53,907 nucleotides of DNA from Pelagibacterium sp. (GTDB taxonomy: Bacteria; Pseudomonadota; Alphaproteobacteria; Rhizobiales; Devosiaceae). The DNA lies in the NCBI GenBank assembly GCA_002723255.1, contig PBNW01000044.1:1-53907 (forward strand). Direction: 5' to 3'. The number at the start of each line of letters is the position of its first letter. Position 1 is the stretch's first letter. Both the position numbers and the translations under genes were made by a program. Below the pieces are notes generated by a model that did not search any database, was not told the DNA's origin, and was given only the letters and a program-made list of their open reading frames with translations. This document shows positions 45,036-52,858 of the stretch, one piece after another.

Positions 45036-46544
45036 ATGACGACGATTGCCCTTAAATCCGCCGGTTATACGGCGAAAACCAATCTTTTCAACGATTTGAC
45101 GCTCACGATTGGATCCGGTGACCGGGTCGGAATCGTGGCCGGCAACGGCGCTGGCAAGACCACGCTGCTCAAATGCCTTGTCGGCGAGAATGAACTTACC
45201 CGTGGTGGCATCACGCTCTCGCGCGGTGCGCGGGTCGGGATGGTGCCGCAGGTCATGCCCGAAAAGCTGTTTGATTTGAGCCTGTTCGATGCTGTTGCCA
45301 CGGGGCTCGATGCGGAGACGCTAGAGAGTGAAAACTGGCGGGTCGATGTGGTGCTCGATACGCTTTCTACACCCGAGGGCATCCGTAATTTGGAGGTGCG
45401 GGCGCTGAGCGGGGGCTGGCAGCGGCTGATGTTACTGATGCGGGCCTGGGTGTCCGATCCCGATATTCTGGTGCTCGACGAGCCGACCAACCATCTCGAT
45501 CTTGAGAAAATTACTCTGCTGGAACAGTGGCTTATGGGAATCGGCGATGTGCCGGTCATCATGGCAAGCCACGACCGGAGCTTTCTCGACGCGGTAACCA
45601 ACCGTACGCTGTTTTTGCGGCCCGAGGTCTCGAGGTATTTTCCCTTGCCCTATAGCCGGGCACGCGAGGCTCTCGCTCAGGAGGACGCGAGCGAGGCGAC
45701 CAAGCGCGAGCGCGACCTGAAAGAGGCGAGCCAGTTGCGCCAGCAATCGGCGAAGCTGAAAAACATCGGCATCAATTCGGGCAGCGACCTCCTGCAGAAA
45801 AAGCAAAAGCAGCTTCGCGATCGGGCCGAGAAAATCGAGGCGCGGGCCAAGGTACTGCACAAGGAGCGTAGCGGGGATATCCGGCTGGCCAATCGCGGAA
45901 CGCATGCCAAAGTGCTTGTGTCCATCGAAGAACTGACTGTGGCGGCGCCCGATGGTCGCAAGCTGTTCTCGATCCCGAAACTGCATATCTTTCAAGGCGA
46001 TAGAATCGTCCTTCTGGGACGTAACGGAACGGGAAAAACCAGTCTCGTCAAGCTGTTGCGGCGCGTCCTGATGGGTGGAGAGAGCATTGAGGGCATCAAG
46101 GCGACGCCAAGTCTTGTGGTCGGATACATGGATCAGGCGCTCGATTTCGTGCCGGAAAAGCTCAGCCCGTTCGATTTCATATCGGCGCTCGGGCAGGGCG
46201 ATCAGCGGACGCGGAGCCTGCTTGCGGCGGCCGGAATTGACCCTGACGCTCATCGGACCTCCGGTGCGCGTCTGTCTCACGGCCAAAGGGCAAGGCTTGG
46301 GTTGCTGGCGCTGCGCCTGATGGAGCCCAATTTCTACCTGCTGGACGAACCGACCAACCACATCGATATCGCCGGACAGGAAGCGCTGGCTGCCGAGATC
46401 ATCGAGCATGATGCCAGTTGCGCGCTGGTGTCGCACGACCGCGCCTTCGTGCGGGACGTTTCCAATCGGTTTGTGGTGATCGAAAGGGGAAGGCTCATCG
46501 AGGCAGATGACCCCGAAGGGTTCTTTGCCGCGATGGGGGCTTGA
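45036..46544 (+). CDS. ABC-F family ATPase (ribosome-associated type)
   Basis: A soluble protein with two ABC ATPase domains and no membrane part. Domain 1: Walker A AGNGAGKTT, signature LSGGWQRL, Walker B DILVLDEPTNHLD. Linker (about 225-285) is charged and helical, as in the P-site tRNA interaction motif. Domain 2: GRNGTGKTS, LSHGQRARLG, LLDEPTNHID. At 502 aa it fits translation-factor ABC-F proteins such as Uup/EttA relatives or resistance factors; the exact subgroup cannot be told by eye. It is followed by a strong hairpin terminator. Confidence 0.93.
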   Translation: MTTIALKSAGYTAKTNLFNDLTLTIGSGDRVGIVAGNGAGKTTLLKCLVGENELTRGGITLSRGARVGMVPQVMPEKLFDLSLFDAVATGLDAETLESENWRVDVVLDTLSTPEGIRNLEVRALSGGWQRLMLLMRAWVSDPDILVLDEPTNHLDLEKITLLEQWLMGIGDVPVIMASHDRSFLDAVTNRTLFLRPEVSRYFPLPYSRAREALAQEDASEATKRERDLKEASQLRQQSAKLKNIGINSGSDLLQKKQKQLRDRAEKIEARAKVLHKERSGDIRLANRGTHAKVLVSIEELTVAAPDGRKLFSIPKLHIFQGDRIVLLGRNGTGKTSLVKLLRRVLMGGESIEGIKATPSLVVGYMDQALDFVPEKLSPFDFISALGQGDQRTRSLLAAAGIDPDAHRTSGARLSHGQRARLGLLALRLMEPNFYLLDEPTNHIDIAGQEALAAEIIEHDASCALVSHDRAFVRDVSNRFVVIERGRLIEADDPEGFFAAMGA

Positions 46545-46550
46545 AACAAT

Positions 46551-46576
46551 CGGCCCCGCACGAAAATGCGGGGCCG
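46551..46576. terminator. Hairpin terminator between the ABC-F and carboxylesterase genes
   Basis: CGGCCCCGCA and TGCGGGGCCG make a perfect 10-bp G+C stem around a 6-nt loop, located between two convergent stops (46544 and 46584). T runs are poor on both sides, but stem strength and position make termination likely. Confidence 0.75.
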
Positions 46577-46583
46577 GACCAGG

Positions 46584-48176
46584 CTACTGGCTTATGCGCT
46601 GCTCGTGGACGATCTGCATGGCTTGGTGGTTGGGCCATTCGATTGTGTCGACGGTATCGATATCGAATTCGACAAGACGTTCGTTGTCGGGAGCATAGAC
46701 GGGCCAATCGAGGCCATCCACGTTGGGATCGCCGGACTGGGCGAAGGCGACGAGGGCGCCAGCCGAGCGGTCGCGCAATTGCAGATCGGCATCGGTCCAT
46801 GTCCGAGTTTGCCGGAACATGTTGAGGCTATCGAGTGTGTCGAGGAAATAAGGCACCTCGACGGTGTGATAGGCGCCGACCGTTGCCGGGTCGTGATCCG
46901 CGAAGGTCACCCCTTCGGCATAGGGCTGGGTGCGGCTGAAGATATAGGCATAGACCGGGCTGTCGCCGTGCGTGGTCTGGGCGATGGCCCAATCGCGAAC
47001 GGCGCTCGCCATGGATGTGTCGCGTGAGATATCGACCGCGGTACGGCGGAAATCCCCGGCCTCCAGATCGTAGAAGGCCAGGATTTCCTCGGCGTCATCG
47101 CCGAACATGTCTTGGGCTCTGGTGCGCAGCTCGTCGGCGTTTTGAGCACCTGCAAGTCCGTTGAAGGTTTCATCCTTGGTGTAGCCGATGACCAGGGGCA
47201 CGTCGGTGAAATTGCCGTTCTGGAAAGCCGTCCATGCCGGCTCGGGCAGAACGTGGCCATCGATGGCGATGCCGAAGCGGACGCCATCGAGGTCGAGAAA
47301 TTTGTCGGCGGAAACAGCGCGCATCTCGTTTATGTCAGTGGCCTCAAGTTGTTCCTGGGCTCGAACGCCGGCCGCTTCGACCTGCTCATAGGGAGACGAA
47401 AAGCTGTTGACGATGCTGCCGGACATGCCGAAGATCTTGTGGAACAGGCCATCGGCCAGCGGGCTGACCTGAAGGGCACTCAGCGACATGGAACCGGCGG
47501 ACTGGCCGACGATGGTAACGTTGCCGGCATCGCCGCCAAAGGCCTCGATGTTGTCCTGAATCCATTGCAGACCGAAAGCCTGATCCATCAGGCCGTAATT
47601 GCCGGACGTTCCGGTTTCGCTTTCAGCGGCGAGCTCGGGGTGGGCCATAAAGCCCATGGCGCCAAGGCGGTATGACAGGGCGACATAGACGACGCCGCGC
47701 TGGGCGAGCTGTTCGCCGGAATAATTGGCCATGTTGGTTGAACCGACGGTGAAGCCACCACCGTAAATCCAGACGACGACCGGCAGGTCGTCGCCCGGCT
47801 CGGCGTCTTCGGGCGCCCATATGTTGAGATAAAGACAGTCTTCGGAAAGGGATTCCTCGCCGAAATAGTGGTTGATGTCGCTGTTGCGCAAGGTCTGCAT
47901 GCATTCGGGGGCGAAGCGGTCGGCATTATAGACGCCCTCCCATTCCGCATGCGGCTGTGGTGGCTGCCAGCGCAGTTCGCGCAGGGGCGGTGCTGCAAAG
48001 GGTACGCCGAAATAGGCTTTAACACCTGAATCCAGCATCTTGCCTGCTATCTGACCAGAACCGGTTTCCACCGGGTCGCCCGGGATCGGGGTCTTGACGA
48101 TCTGGGCCTGGGCACCGGTGGCCAACACGATTGTCGCCGCCAGCGCGGTCGCAGCGATCTTACTCAACCGAAACAT
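46584..48176 (-). CDS. Secreted type-B carboxylesterase
   Basis: A 530-aa exported esterase/lipase. Signal peptide residues 1-24 (KIAATALAATIVLATGAQAQ). Oxyanion loop GGGF (139-142), nucleophile Ser226 in GQSAG, an acidic residue in YTKDETFNG, and His in AYHTVEVPYF complete the triad. EDCLYLNIW is a type-B hallmark. The ATG at 48176 has a very strong GAGGAGG 7 nt upstream, which decides the start against far longer frames. A perfect inverted repeat abuts the ribosome site, so a repressor probably controls it. Confidence 0.93.
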   Translation of the reverse strand: MFRLSKIAATALAATIVLATGAQAQIVKTPIPGDPVETGSGQIAGKMLDSGVKAYFGVPFAAPPLRELRWQPPQPHAEWEGVYNADRFAPECMQTLRNSDINHYFGEESLSEDCLYLNIWAPEDAEPGDDLPVVVWIYGGGFTVGSTNMANYSGEQLAQRGVVYVALSYRLGAMGFMAHPELAAESETGTSGNYGLMDQAFGLQWIQDNIEAFGGDAGNVTIVGQSAGSMSLSALQVSPLADGLFHKIFGMSGSIVNSFSSPYEQVEAAGVRAQEQLEATDINEMRAVSADKFLDLDGVRFGIAIDGHVLPEPAWTAFQNGNFTDVPLVIGYTKDETFNGLAGAQNADELRTRAQDMFGDDAEEILAFYDLEAGDFRRTAVDISRDTSMASAVRDWAIAQTTHGDSPVYAYIFSRTQPYAEGVTFADHDPATVGAYHTVEVPYFLDTLDSLNMFRQTRTWTDADLQLRDRSAGALVAFAQSGDPNVDGLDWPVYAPDNERLVEFDIDTVDTIEWPNHQAMQIVHEQRISQ

Positions 48177-48194
48177 GGATATCCTCCTCATCAT

Positions 48195-48216
48195 ATGTAC
48201 GAAACGGTACGTACAT
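48195..48216 (-). promoter_or_regulatory. Perfect operator-like inverted repeat before the carboxylesterase gene
   Basis: ATGTACG-N8-CGTACAT, a perfect 7-bp inverted repeat, ends just upstream of the ribosome site. The size and GTAC-rich form fit TetR/AcrR-family operators. No tetR-type gene is present in the window. Confidence 0.55.
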
Positions 48217-48390
48217 TGGAAAGTTAGCACGAGAAGCGGCGGAGTCCATCCGGGTAAAGAAGAAATATCATATGAAAAGTCGTATGGCCTATATTTTTCG
48301 GCCATCCATCGCGGTTGGCATGACGATTTCGGCAAACAAGGAAGCGAACCGTTTGCCATCGTGGGCCGTGCCGGTCGCAGATCGTGCCGC

Positions 48391-48423
48391 GTCCGATGCA
48401 GAACGAGGCGGGCTGCATCGGAC
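48391..48423 (-). terminator. Perfect 11-bp hairpin after the SDR gene
   Basis: GTCCGATGCAG and CTGCATCGGAC enclose an 11-nt loop, 24 bp past the SDR stop. No T run follows, so it is a likely 3' hairpin or weak terminator rather than a classic intrinsic one. Confidence 0.5.
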
Positions 48424-48447
48424 TTGGTGGAGCGGCCGGGTCTTGAT

Positions 48448-49194
48448 CTAGCCTTCCAGCGCAATTGCGTCGGCGCCTGCCGGAATGCGCATCGGGGCCG
48501 AGGAGTCATTTGCCGCGTACCAGATGGCCTCAGCAACATCTGAAGACAATGTTCTGGGATCGGTCGAGGTCCGCATGGCCCCGATTACGCCGTTGGCGAA
48601 CTCGGTATAGGCCGCCGGGAACCCACCGTTTTCCCGCAGTCGCGAAAGGGCTGTGCTGCCAAAGCTGGTGCCGGGTGCGGAGCCGGGCAGGACGATCTTG
48701 ACCCCAATTCCAAAGGGAGCCAGTTCCAGCGCCAGAGACTCCGTGAAGGCGTTAACGGCGGCCTTGCTGGCAGTATAGGCCGAAAGCAGCGGCAGCGGCT
48801 TCATCGTGACGCTGAAGGTCACGTTGATGATCAGTCCAGCCTTTCTTTCCCGAAACTGGGGCAAGACGGCGTCGATCATGCGCATTGTCCCAAACGTATT
48901 CGTTTCGAACAGGGACCGGGTAACATCGGTCGGCGTGCCTTCGAGGGCATTGAGCCAGCCGATCCCCGCATTGTTGACAAGCACGTCGATCGGCCCCGCC
49001 GCCTCGACGGCAGCGCGAACGCTCTCGTCACTGGTGACGTCGAGTGGCAGCACCACCAGTTGGTCCGACTCGGGGAGAAGGTTGCTCTGAGGCGAGCGCA
49101 TGGTCGCTATAACCTTCCAGCCACGGTCGAGAAAATATCTGGCGGTGTCCAGACCGAAGCCGGACGAGGAGCCGGTAATGAGCACGGTTTTCAT
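48448..49194 (-). CDS. Short-chain dehydrogenase/reductase with altered catalytic Ser position
   Basis: A 248-aa NAD(P)-binding classical SDR. Cofactor motif TGSSSGFG (7-14), NNAG (74-77), and YTASK with Tyr140 and Lys144. In classical SDRs the catalytic Ser lies 13 residues before the Tyr; here that position is Phe127, with Ser128 next to it (NVTFSVTM). The Phe codon is TTC, one base from TCC (Ser). The enzyme may be inactive, use Ser128, or have changed chemistry. ATG at 49194 with AAGGA upstream. Divergent from an AraC-type regulator that probably controls it. Confidence 0.9.
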   Translation of the reverse strand: MKTVLITGSSSGFGLDTARYFLDRGWKVIATMRSPQSNLLPESDQLVVLPLDVTSDESVRAAVEAAGPIDVLVNNAGIGWLNALEGTPTDVTRSLFETNTFGTMRMIDAVLPQFRERKAGLIINVTFSVTMKPLPLLSAYTASKAAVNAFTESLALELAPFGIGVKIVLPGSAPGTSFGSTALSRLRENGGFPAAYTEFANGVIGAMRTSTDPRTLSSDVAEAIWYAANDSSAPMRIPAGADAIALEG

Positions 49195-49230
49195 GGGAGA
49201 TCCTTTCACGGTGTTTTCATGCCACTTATG

Positions 49231-49259
49231 TGGACCGCGAGTTTGGGACGCGCTATAAT
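49231..49259 (+). promoter_or_regulatory. Sigma-70-type promoter for the AraC-family gene
   Basis: TGGACC (49231-49236) and a perfect TATAAT (49254-49259) are separated by 17 bp, 20 bp before the GTG start. The untranslated leader would be short. Confidence 0.55.
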
Positions 49260-49279
49260 GGCGGATCCTAAATGCATTA

Positions 49280-50215
49280 GTGAGCGTCCGATTGATCGAT
49301 CCCCTTGCCGAAATCGTCAGCATGCTTCAACCGAGCTTGCCCTTCTCCAAGGCAGCGAGTGGATCGGGCAATTGGCGTGTGGACGGGGCGGGCGACGGAG
49401 GACCGTTCTTTGCAGTCATACTGGAAGGATCGGCACGGCTAGCGATCAATGGGCAGCCGGACGCCGAACTTGAGGAGAATGACTTTGTGCTCATTCCAGC
49501 TGCTTATCGGTTCACCATGTCGAGCAGTGTCGAGAGCCCCGATGACGGCGACGACCCGCTTCGGGTTACCAAGCTCGGGGACGAAACGCGGCATGGCGAT
49601 CCGGTCGGCATGCCCAATATGCGGGTTTTGATCGGGCGGCTGGACTTCGGGTCTCCCGATACATCCCTGGTTTTCGCGCTCCTGCCGAGCATGCTGCATG
49701 TGCGGGGGCAGGCGCGCTTGACCGCCCTTGTGCAAATGATCCGCGAGGAAGCCCAAAGCGAGAGGCCCGCAAAGGAAATCGTGCTCGAAAGGCAATTGCA
49801 GCTTCTGTTGATCGAGGCGTTGCGATCAGATGCGGCCGGACTGGAAACGCCGGGTCTGCTGCGGGGCCTTGCCGATCCGCATCTCGGTCCGGCAATTCGG
49901 CAGATGCACGAGAACCCGGCCAAGGCGTGGACGATCGAGGAGTTGGCATCGGCAGCCATTCTGTCACGATCGGTATTTTTCGACCGATTCCAAAAGCAGA
50001 CGGGCATGGCGCCCATGGAATATTTGCTGTCCTGGCGGATGGCCCTGGCCAAGGACATGCTCCGCCGCAAGGACGGAGGAATGAAAGAGATCGCCAGACG
50101 CGTTGGCTATGGCTCAGCCAGCGCCTTCAGCGTTGCCTTTTCCCGCTTTGTCGGTGTTGCGCCGAGCAAGTATGCGGCTCCGACGCAAACAGTCTCCGGG
50201 GCTCGTGCTCCATAG
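49280..50215 (+). CDS. AraC-family transcriptional regulator
   Basis: A 311-aa regulator with an N-terminal cupin-like effector domain (about 1-180; PFFAVILEGSARLAINGQ and DFVLIPAAYRFTM) and a C-terminal AraC double helix-turn-helix (about 205-305: WTIEELASAAILSRSVFFDRF and MKEIARRVGYGSASAFSVAF). The family is often called cupin_6 AraC and commonly regulates a divergent oxidoreductase gene, as the SDR here. GTG start, 85 bp from the SDR gene. Confidence 0.92.
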   Translation: MSVRLIDPLAEIVSMLQPSLPFSKAASGSGNWRVDGAGDGGPFFAVILEGSARLAINGQPDAELEENDFVLIPAAYRFTMSSSVESPDDGDDPLRVTKLGDETRHGDPVGMPNMRVLIGRLDFGSPDTSLVFALLPSMLHVRGQARLTALVQMIREEAQSERPAKEIVLERQLQLLLIEALRSDAAGLETPGLLRGLADPHLGPAIRQMHENPAKAWTIEELASAAILSRSVFFDRFQKQTGMAPMEYLLSWRMALAKDMLRRKDGGMKEIARRVGYGSASAFSVAFSRFVGVAPSKYAAPTQTVSGARAP

Positions 50216-50255
50216 ACGGGCGGTTGGTACTGTCGAGCCCGCACCGCCGGGCCTT

Positions 50256-50744
50256 TCAACCATGGGAGCCTGTCGGTGTCATTTCCGGCGTCCGGTTGGC
50301 AAGCAGGCCATCGACGCTCAGCCGACCGGCGCCATAGGCCATGAGGGCCAGAGCCATGGCTGCCCAGGGCAGATGGAAGTTCGCCCACCCTTCGGGGACG
50401 GTGAGCTGGATTACGGCGGTCATCAGCAAAATGCCGAATGCCGCAAAACGGGTGCCCAGTCCCAGGACCAAAAGGATGGGCAGAACGATTTCACCGGTTG
50501 CGGCGAGGTAGGCGGCAAGAGTGGGGAACGGGTAGGGGTAGGCGCCTCCGAGAATATGGAGCCGGAATTCCTGTCCGAACAGGAACGCCTGGCTCGGCGC
50601 GAGCATGAAGGGCGCGTCCCATTTGGTCAGGCCGGACCGAAAGAAGGGGACGGCAAGCGCGATGCGCAAGACCAGCAGTACCAGGGTTGCGGGAAGGCTG
50701 GCGATGAGCGCTTCGCTTCTGGCGATTATCGAACGCAGTGTCAT
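50256..50744 (-). CDS. DoxX-family membrane protein of the bufferin operon
   Basis: A 162-aa inner-membrane protein with four hydrophobic segments (about 18-38, 75-97, 100-118, 124-142). The DoxX signature LRIALAVPFFRSGLTKW is near the start, and AAYLAATGEIVLPILLVLG follows. The gene overlaps the DUF2063 gene by 4 bp (ATGA). In DUF2282-type bufferin operons the fourth gene is usually such a DoxX protein, whose job (quinone or thiol redox, or export) is not settled. Confidence 0.9.
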   Translation of the reverse strand: MTLRSIIARSEALIASLPATLVLLVLRIALAVPFFRSGLTKWDAPFMLAPSQAFLFGQEFRLHILGGAYPYPFPTLAAYLAATGEIVLPILLVLGLGTRFAAFGILLMTAVIQLTVPEGWANFHLPWAAMALALMAYGAGRLSVDGLLANRTPEMTPTGSHG

Positions 50745-51496
50745 GCCTTATCCCCTTTCGAAGGCTTGAAGGCGCCCAGCGAGATCAGCCCGACAAGGGC
50801 GGAGCCGAGATCGAAATCTGGTTTATTGGCCGATTCCCTCGCGGCGTCGCCGACGGTGGCGCCGGCCATTATGGCGCGGGCGAATTCGGCGTCCTCGTGG
50901 GGCAAGACCGTTACGACGACGTCGAGGCCGGGGCGGGCAATCAGCACCGTCTCGGGGCCGGTCGACCCGAGCGCGGCGGGCTGTGTCTGCCGGTGGGCGT
51001 GCCATATCGAGCCGACGGGAAAGCGTGAGGTTATGAGCGCGCAAGCAGGATGGAGAGCAAGGCGGGATTGAAGGAGGTCGGACGGCTGCAGGTCGGCGAG
51101 CGCATCGACCGTCAGGATGGGATCGTCCGCAGCGTGGTATGCGCGGGTCCATGCGCATTCGAGCCGGGCGACATCGGAGAGGTAGGGAAGGGAGGCTGCC
51201 GGCGGAAATTCGGCAATGAAATCGGGGAAGTTCTCGCCGTATTGGAACAGCATGGGCGATGAAGGTTTGGTCTGGCCGACTAAGACGCGGGCCATGGCGG
51301 TGAAAAATTCCTCACCGACGAGCGCACGCACGACGGGAAACCCCTTGGTCAGGGCGTTCACGAGGCTGACGTGAACATTGTTGCGATAGACGGCGAACCG
51401 CAGGGGATCGTTTCGCCCGCCCTTGCTGGTCAGGCCCTGGGGCAGCGCGCTGGCGGGGTCCTGCACCGCCTGGGCGAAGCGGGTCTGCGCGCTCAT
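50741..51496 (-). CDS. bufC: DUF2063 / HvfC-like partner protein of an MNIO enzyme
   Basis: A 251-aa cytoplasmic protein with the DUF2063 N-terminal domain ([32 protein letters not shown]) and the conserved [17 protein letters not shown] segment. Such proteins bind the precursor peptide and present it to the DUF692 enzyme. It overlaps the DUF692 gene by 4 bp and the DoxX gene by 4 bp, so the three are translationally coupled. Confidence 0.9.
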   Translation of the reverse strand: MSAQTRFAQAVQDPASALPQGLTSKGGRNDPLRFAVYRNNVHVSLVNALTKGFPVVRALVGEEFFTAMARVLVGQTKPSSPMLFQYGENFPDFIAEFPPAASLPYLSDVARLECAWTRAYHAADDPILTVDALADLQPSDLLQSRLALHPACALITSRFPVGSIWHAHRQTQPAALGSTGPETVLIARPGLDVVVTVLPHEDAEFARAIMAGATVGDAARESANKPDFDLGSALVGLISLGAFKPSKGDKA

Positions 51497-52359
51497 TGTG
51501 CCGCGCTCCGCATACCGGGGAGAGCCTTGTCGAGCGCGGCCTGGGCCATACGGGCTTCACTCATCAACGTGGGGAAGTCGGGCACGTCATTGTCCCATTC
51601 CACAAGTGTGGCGATGGGGCCGGTGCGGCCGAGCGTATGGACATAAAGATCGAAGACGTCGGGCCGGACGGCCGATCCATGGGCGTCGATCAGCAGACGC
51701 GCTCCGGCGCTGTCGAGCGTTTCGTCATAGCCGGCGAGATGGATTTCACCGACGAACTCGATGGGAAAGCGATCGATATACTCTTTGGGGTCCCAGCCGT
51801 GGTTGACCGATGAGACCATGACGTTGTTGACGTCGAGCAGCAGGCCGCAGTCGGTCCGTTCGGCGATGGCGGCGAGGAAATCGACCTCGTCGATGGTGCT
51901 TTCCTCGAACAGAAGATAGGTCGATGGATTTTCGAGCAGCATGGCAACGCCAAGCGTTTGCTGGACGTCATCGACATGAGCGCAAACCTGATCGAGCGTG
52001 CGGGCGGTGTAGGGAAGCGGCAGCAGATCGTTGAGATAGGCGCTGTCATGGGTCCACCATGCGAGGTGTTCGGAAAATGAAGCGGGCCGATAGGTCTCGA
52101 TGAGATGCTTGAGGCGGGCAAGGTGGGCGCGGTCGAGATCGTTCTCCCCGCCGATCGACAGGCCGACGCCATGTAGGGAAAGTGGATAGGTCTGGGCGAT
52201 GGCAGCCAGATAACGATGCGGCGCGCCGCCATCTCCCATGTAGTTTTCGGCATGGATCTCGAAAAAGCCGACGGGCGGACGGCCTTCGAGAATTTCCCCG
52301 TAATGCTCGGGCTTCAGGCCCACGCCGGCTTGCAGGGGGAGCGTGTTGTAGCGGTTCAT
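51493..52359 (-). CDS. bufB: DUF692 multinuclear non-haem iron oxygenase (MNIO) of the bufferin operon
   Basis: A TIM-barrel iron enzyme of 288 aa that modifies Cys residues of a precursor peptide. The family marks are GVGLKPEHY at the start, [61 protein letters not shown], and EIHLAGYDE, which include the His, Asp and Glu ligands of the iron cluster. The second of two adjacent ATGs has GGAGG 5 nt upstream and is the chosen start. In known bufferin systems this enzyme converts Cys into thiooxazole groups; that activity is inferred here from family and context. Confidence 0.94.
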   Translation of the reverse strand: MNRYNTLPLQAGVGLKPEHYGEILEGRPPVGFFEIHAENYMGDGGAPHRYLAAIAQTYPLSLHGVGLSIGGENDLDRAHLARLKHLIETYRPASFSEHLAWWTHDSAYLNDLLPLPYTARTLDQVCAHVDDVQQTLGVAMLLENPSTYLLFEESTIDEVDFLAAIAERTDCGLLLDVNNVMVSSVNHGWDPKEYIDRFPIEFVGEIHLAGYDETLDSAGARLLIDAHGSAVRPDVFDLYVHTLGRTGPIATLVEWDNDVPDFPTLMSEARMAQAALDKALPGMRSAAQ

Positions 52360-52385
52360 CATGGCCTCCCGGTCGATTGAGGAAG

Positions 52386-52409
52386 GGAGCGCGACCTGTG
52401 CCGCGCTCC
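52386..52409 (-). other. Hairpin between the bufferin precursor and MNIO genes
   Basis: GGAGCGCG and CGCGCTCC form a perfect 8-bp stem with an 8-nt loop, midway between the precursor stop and the MNIO ribosome site. It lacks a T run. Such intercistronic hairpins reduce read-through or protect the upstream message, letting the precursor be made in excess over the enzyme. Confidence 0.55.
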
Positions 52410-52421
52410 TATGGGTGCGGC

Positions 52422-52715
52422 TCAGGCGGGGATGTCGCGTTCGAGCGCTTCGAGGCTGCCCATGCGATCGCCCGGTAATTCCATGCTTTCGCATGTGCCT
52501 GAGGGCACCAGTGTCCAGGCGTTGCCCTGATAATCGACGGTGGAGGTGCCGGCGCAGGTGGTGCCGGGGCCGGCCGCGCAATCGTTCTGACCGGCAAGCG
52601 AGACGCCGTAGCACTTGACCATATCGTCCTGAGCGATGGCCGGGGCAGCGCCGGCGGTTCCGAGAGCCGTCGCCAGCGATGCGGCAAGAGCGACTGAGGC
52701 TATGTTGCGGTTCAT
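52422..52715 (-). CDS. bufA: DUF2282 bufferin precursor peptide
   Basis: A 97-aa exported ribosomally made peptide. Signal peptide residues 1-28 ([21 protein letters not shown]). The core has four Cys (35, 46, 54, 75) in the DUF2282 pattern [33 protein letters not shown]. After modification by the MNIO enzyme, bufferins are exported to the periplasm and bind copper. The ATG has AAGGAAGGA upstream, a strong site fitting high expression. An ECF-type promoter lies 55 bp upstream. Identity rests on the family pattern and the complete four-gene context. Confidence 0.93.
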   Translation of the reverse strand: MNRNIASVALAASLATALGTAGAAPAIAQDDMVKCYGVSLAGQNDCAAGPGTTCAGTSTVDYQGNAWTLVPSGTCESMELPGDRMGSLEALERDIPA

Positions 52716-52769
52716 TGCAATGTCCTTCCTTTGGAGATCGAAGGCGCCGTTTTGGCACCCGACGACTCA

Positions 52770-52795
52770 TTCGTTGGGACATCGAAGATGGTTAC
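52770..52795 (-). promoter_or_regulatory. ECF sigma promoter of the bufferin operon (SigF type)
   Basis: On the minus strand GTAACC (52790-52795) and CGAA (52770-52773) are exactly 16 bp apart. As recalled, the Caulobacter sigma-F regulon, which includes bufferin operons and responds to heavy metals, uses GTAACC-N16-CGAA. Position, 55 bp before the precursor ATG, is right. The sigma factor gene is not in this window. Confidence 0.7.
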
Positions 52796-52858
52796 GGCCA
52801 TGCGGCATCACGGTTCCGTGAACAGGCCCCGGGGGAGGTAGCGGTGTGGTCGGGGCGA

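Noticed and set aside
48271-48451. 59-residue rightward frame between the carboxylesterase and SDR genes
   Set aside because: No good ribosome site, overlaps the SDR 3' end and includes the perfect hairpin; more likely non-coding.
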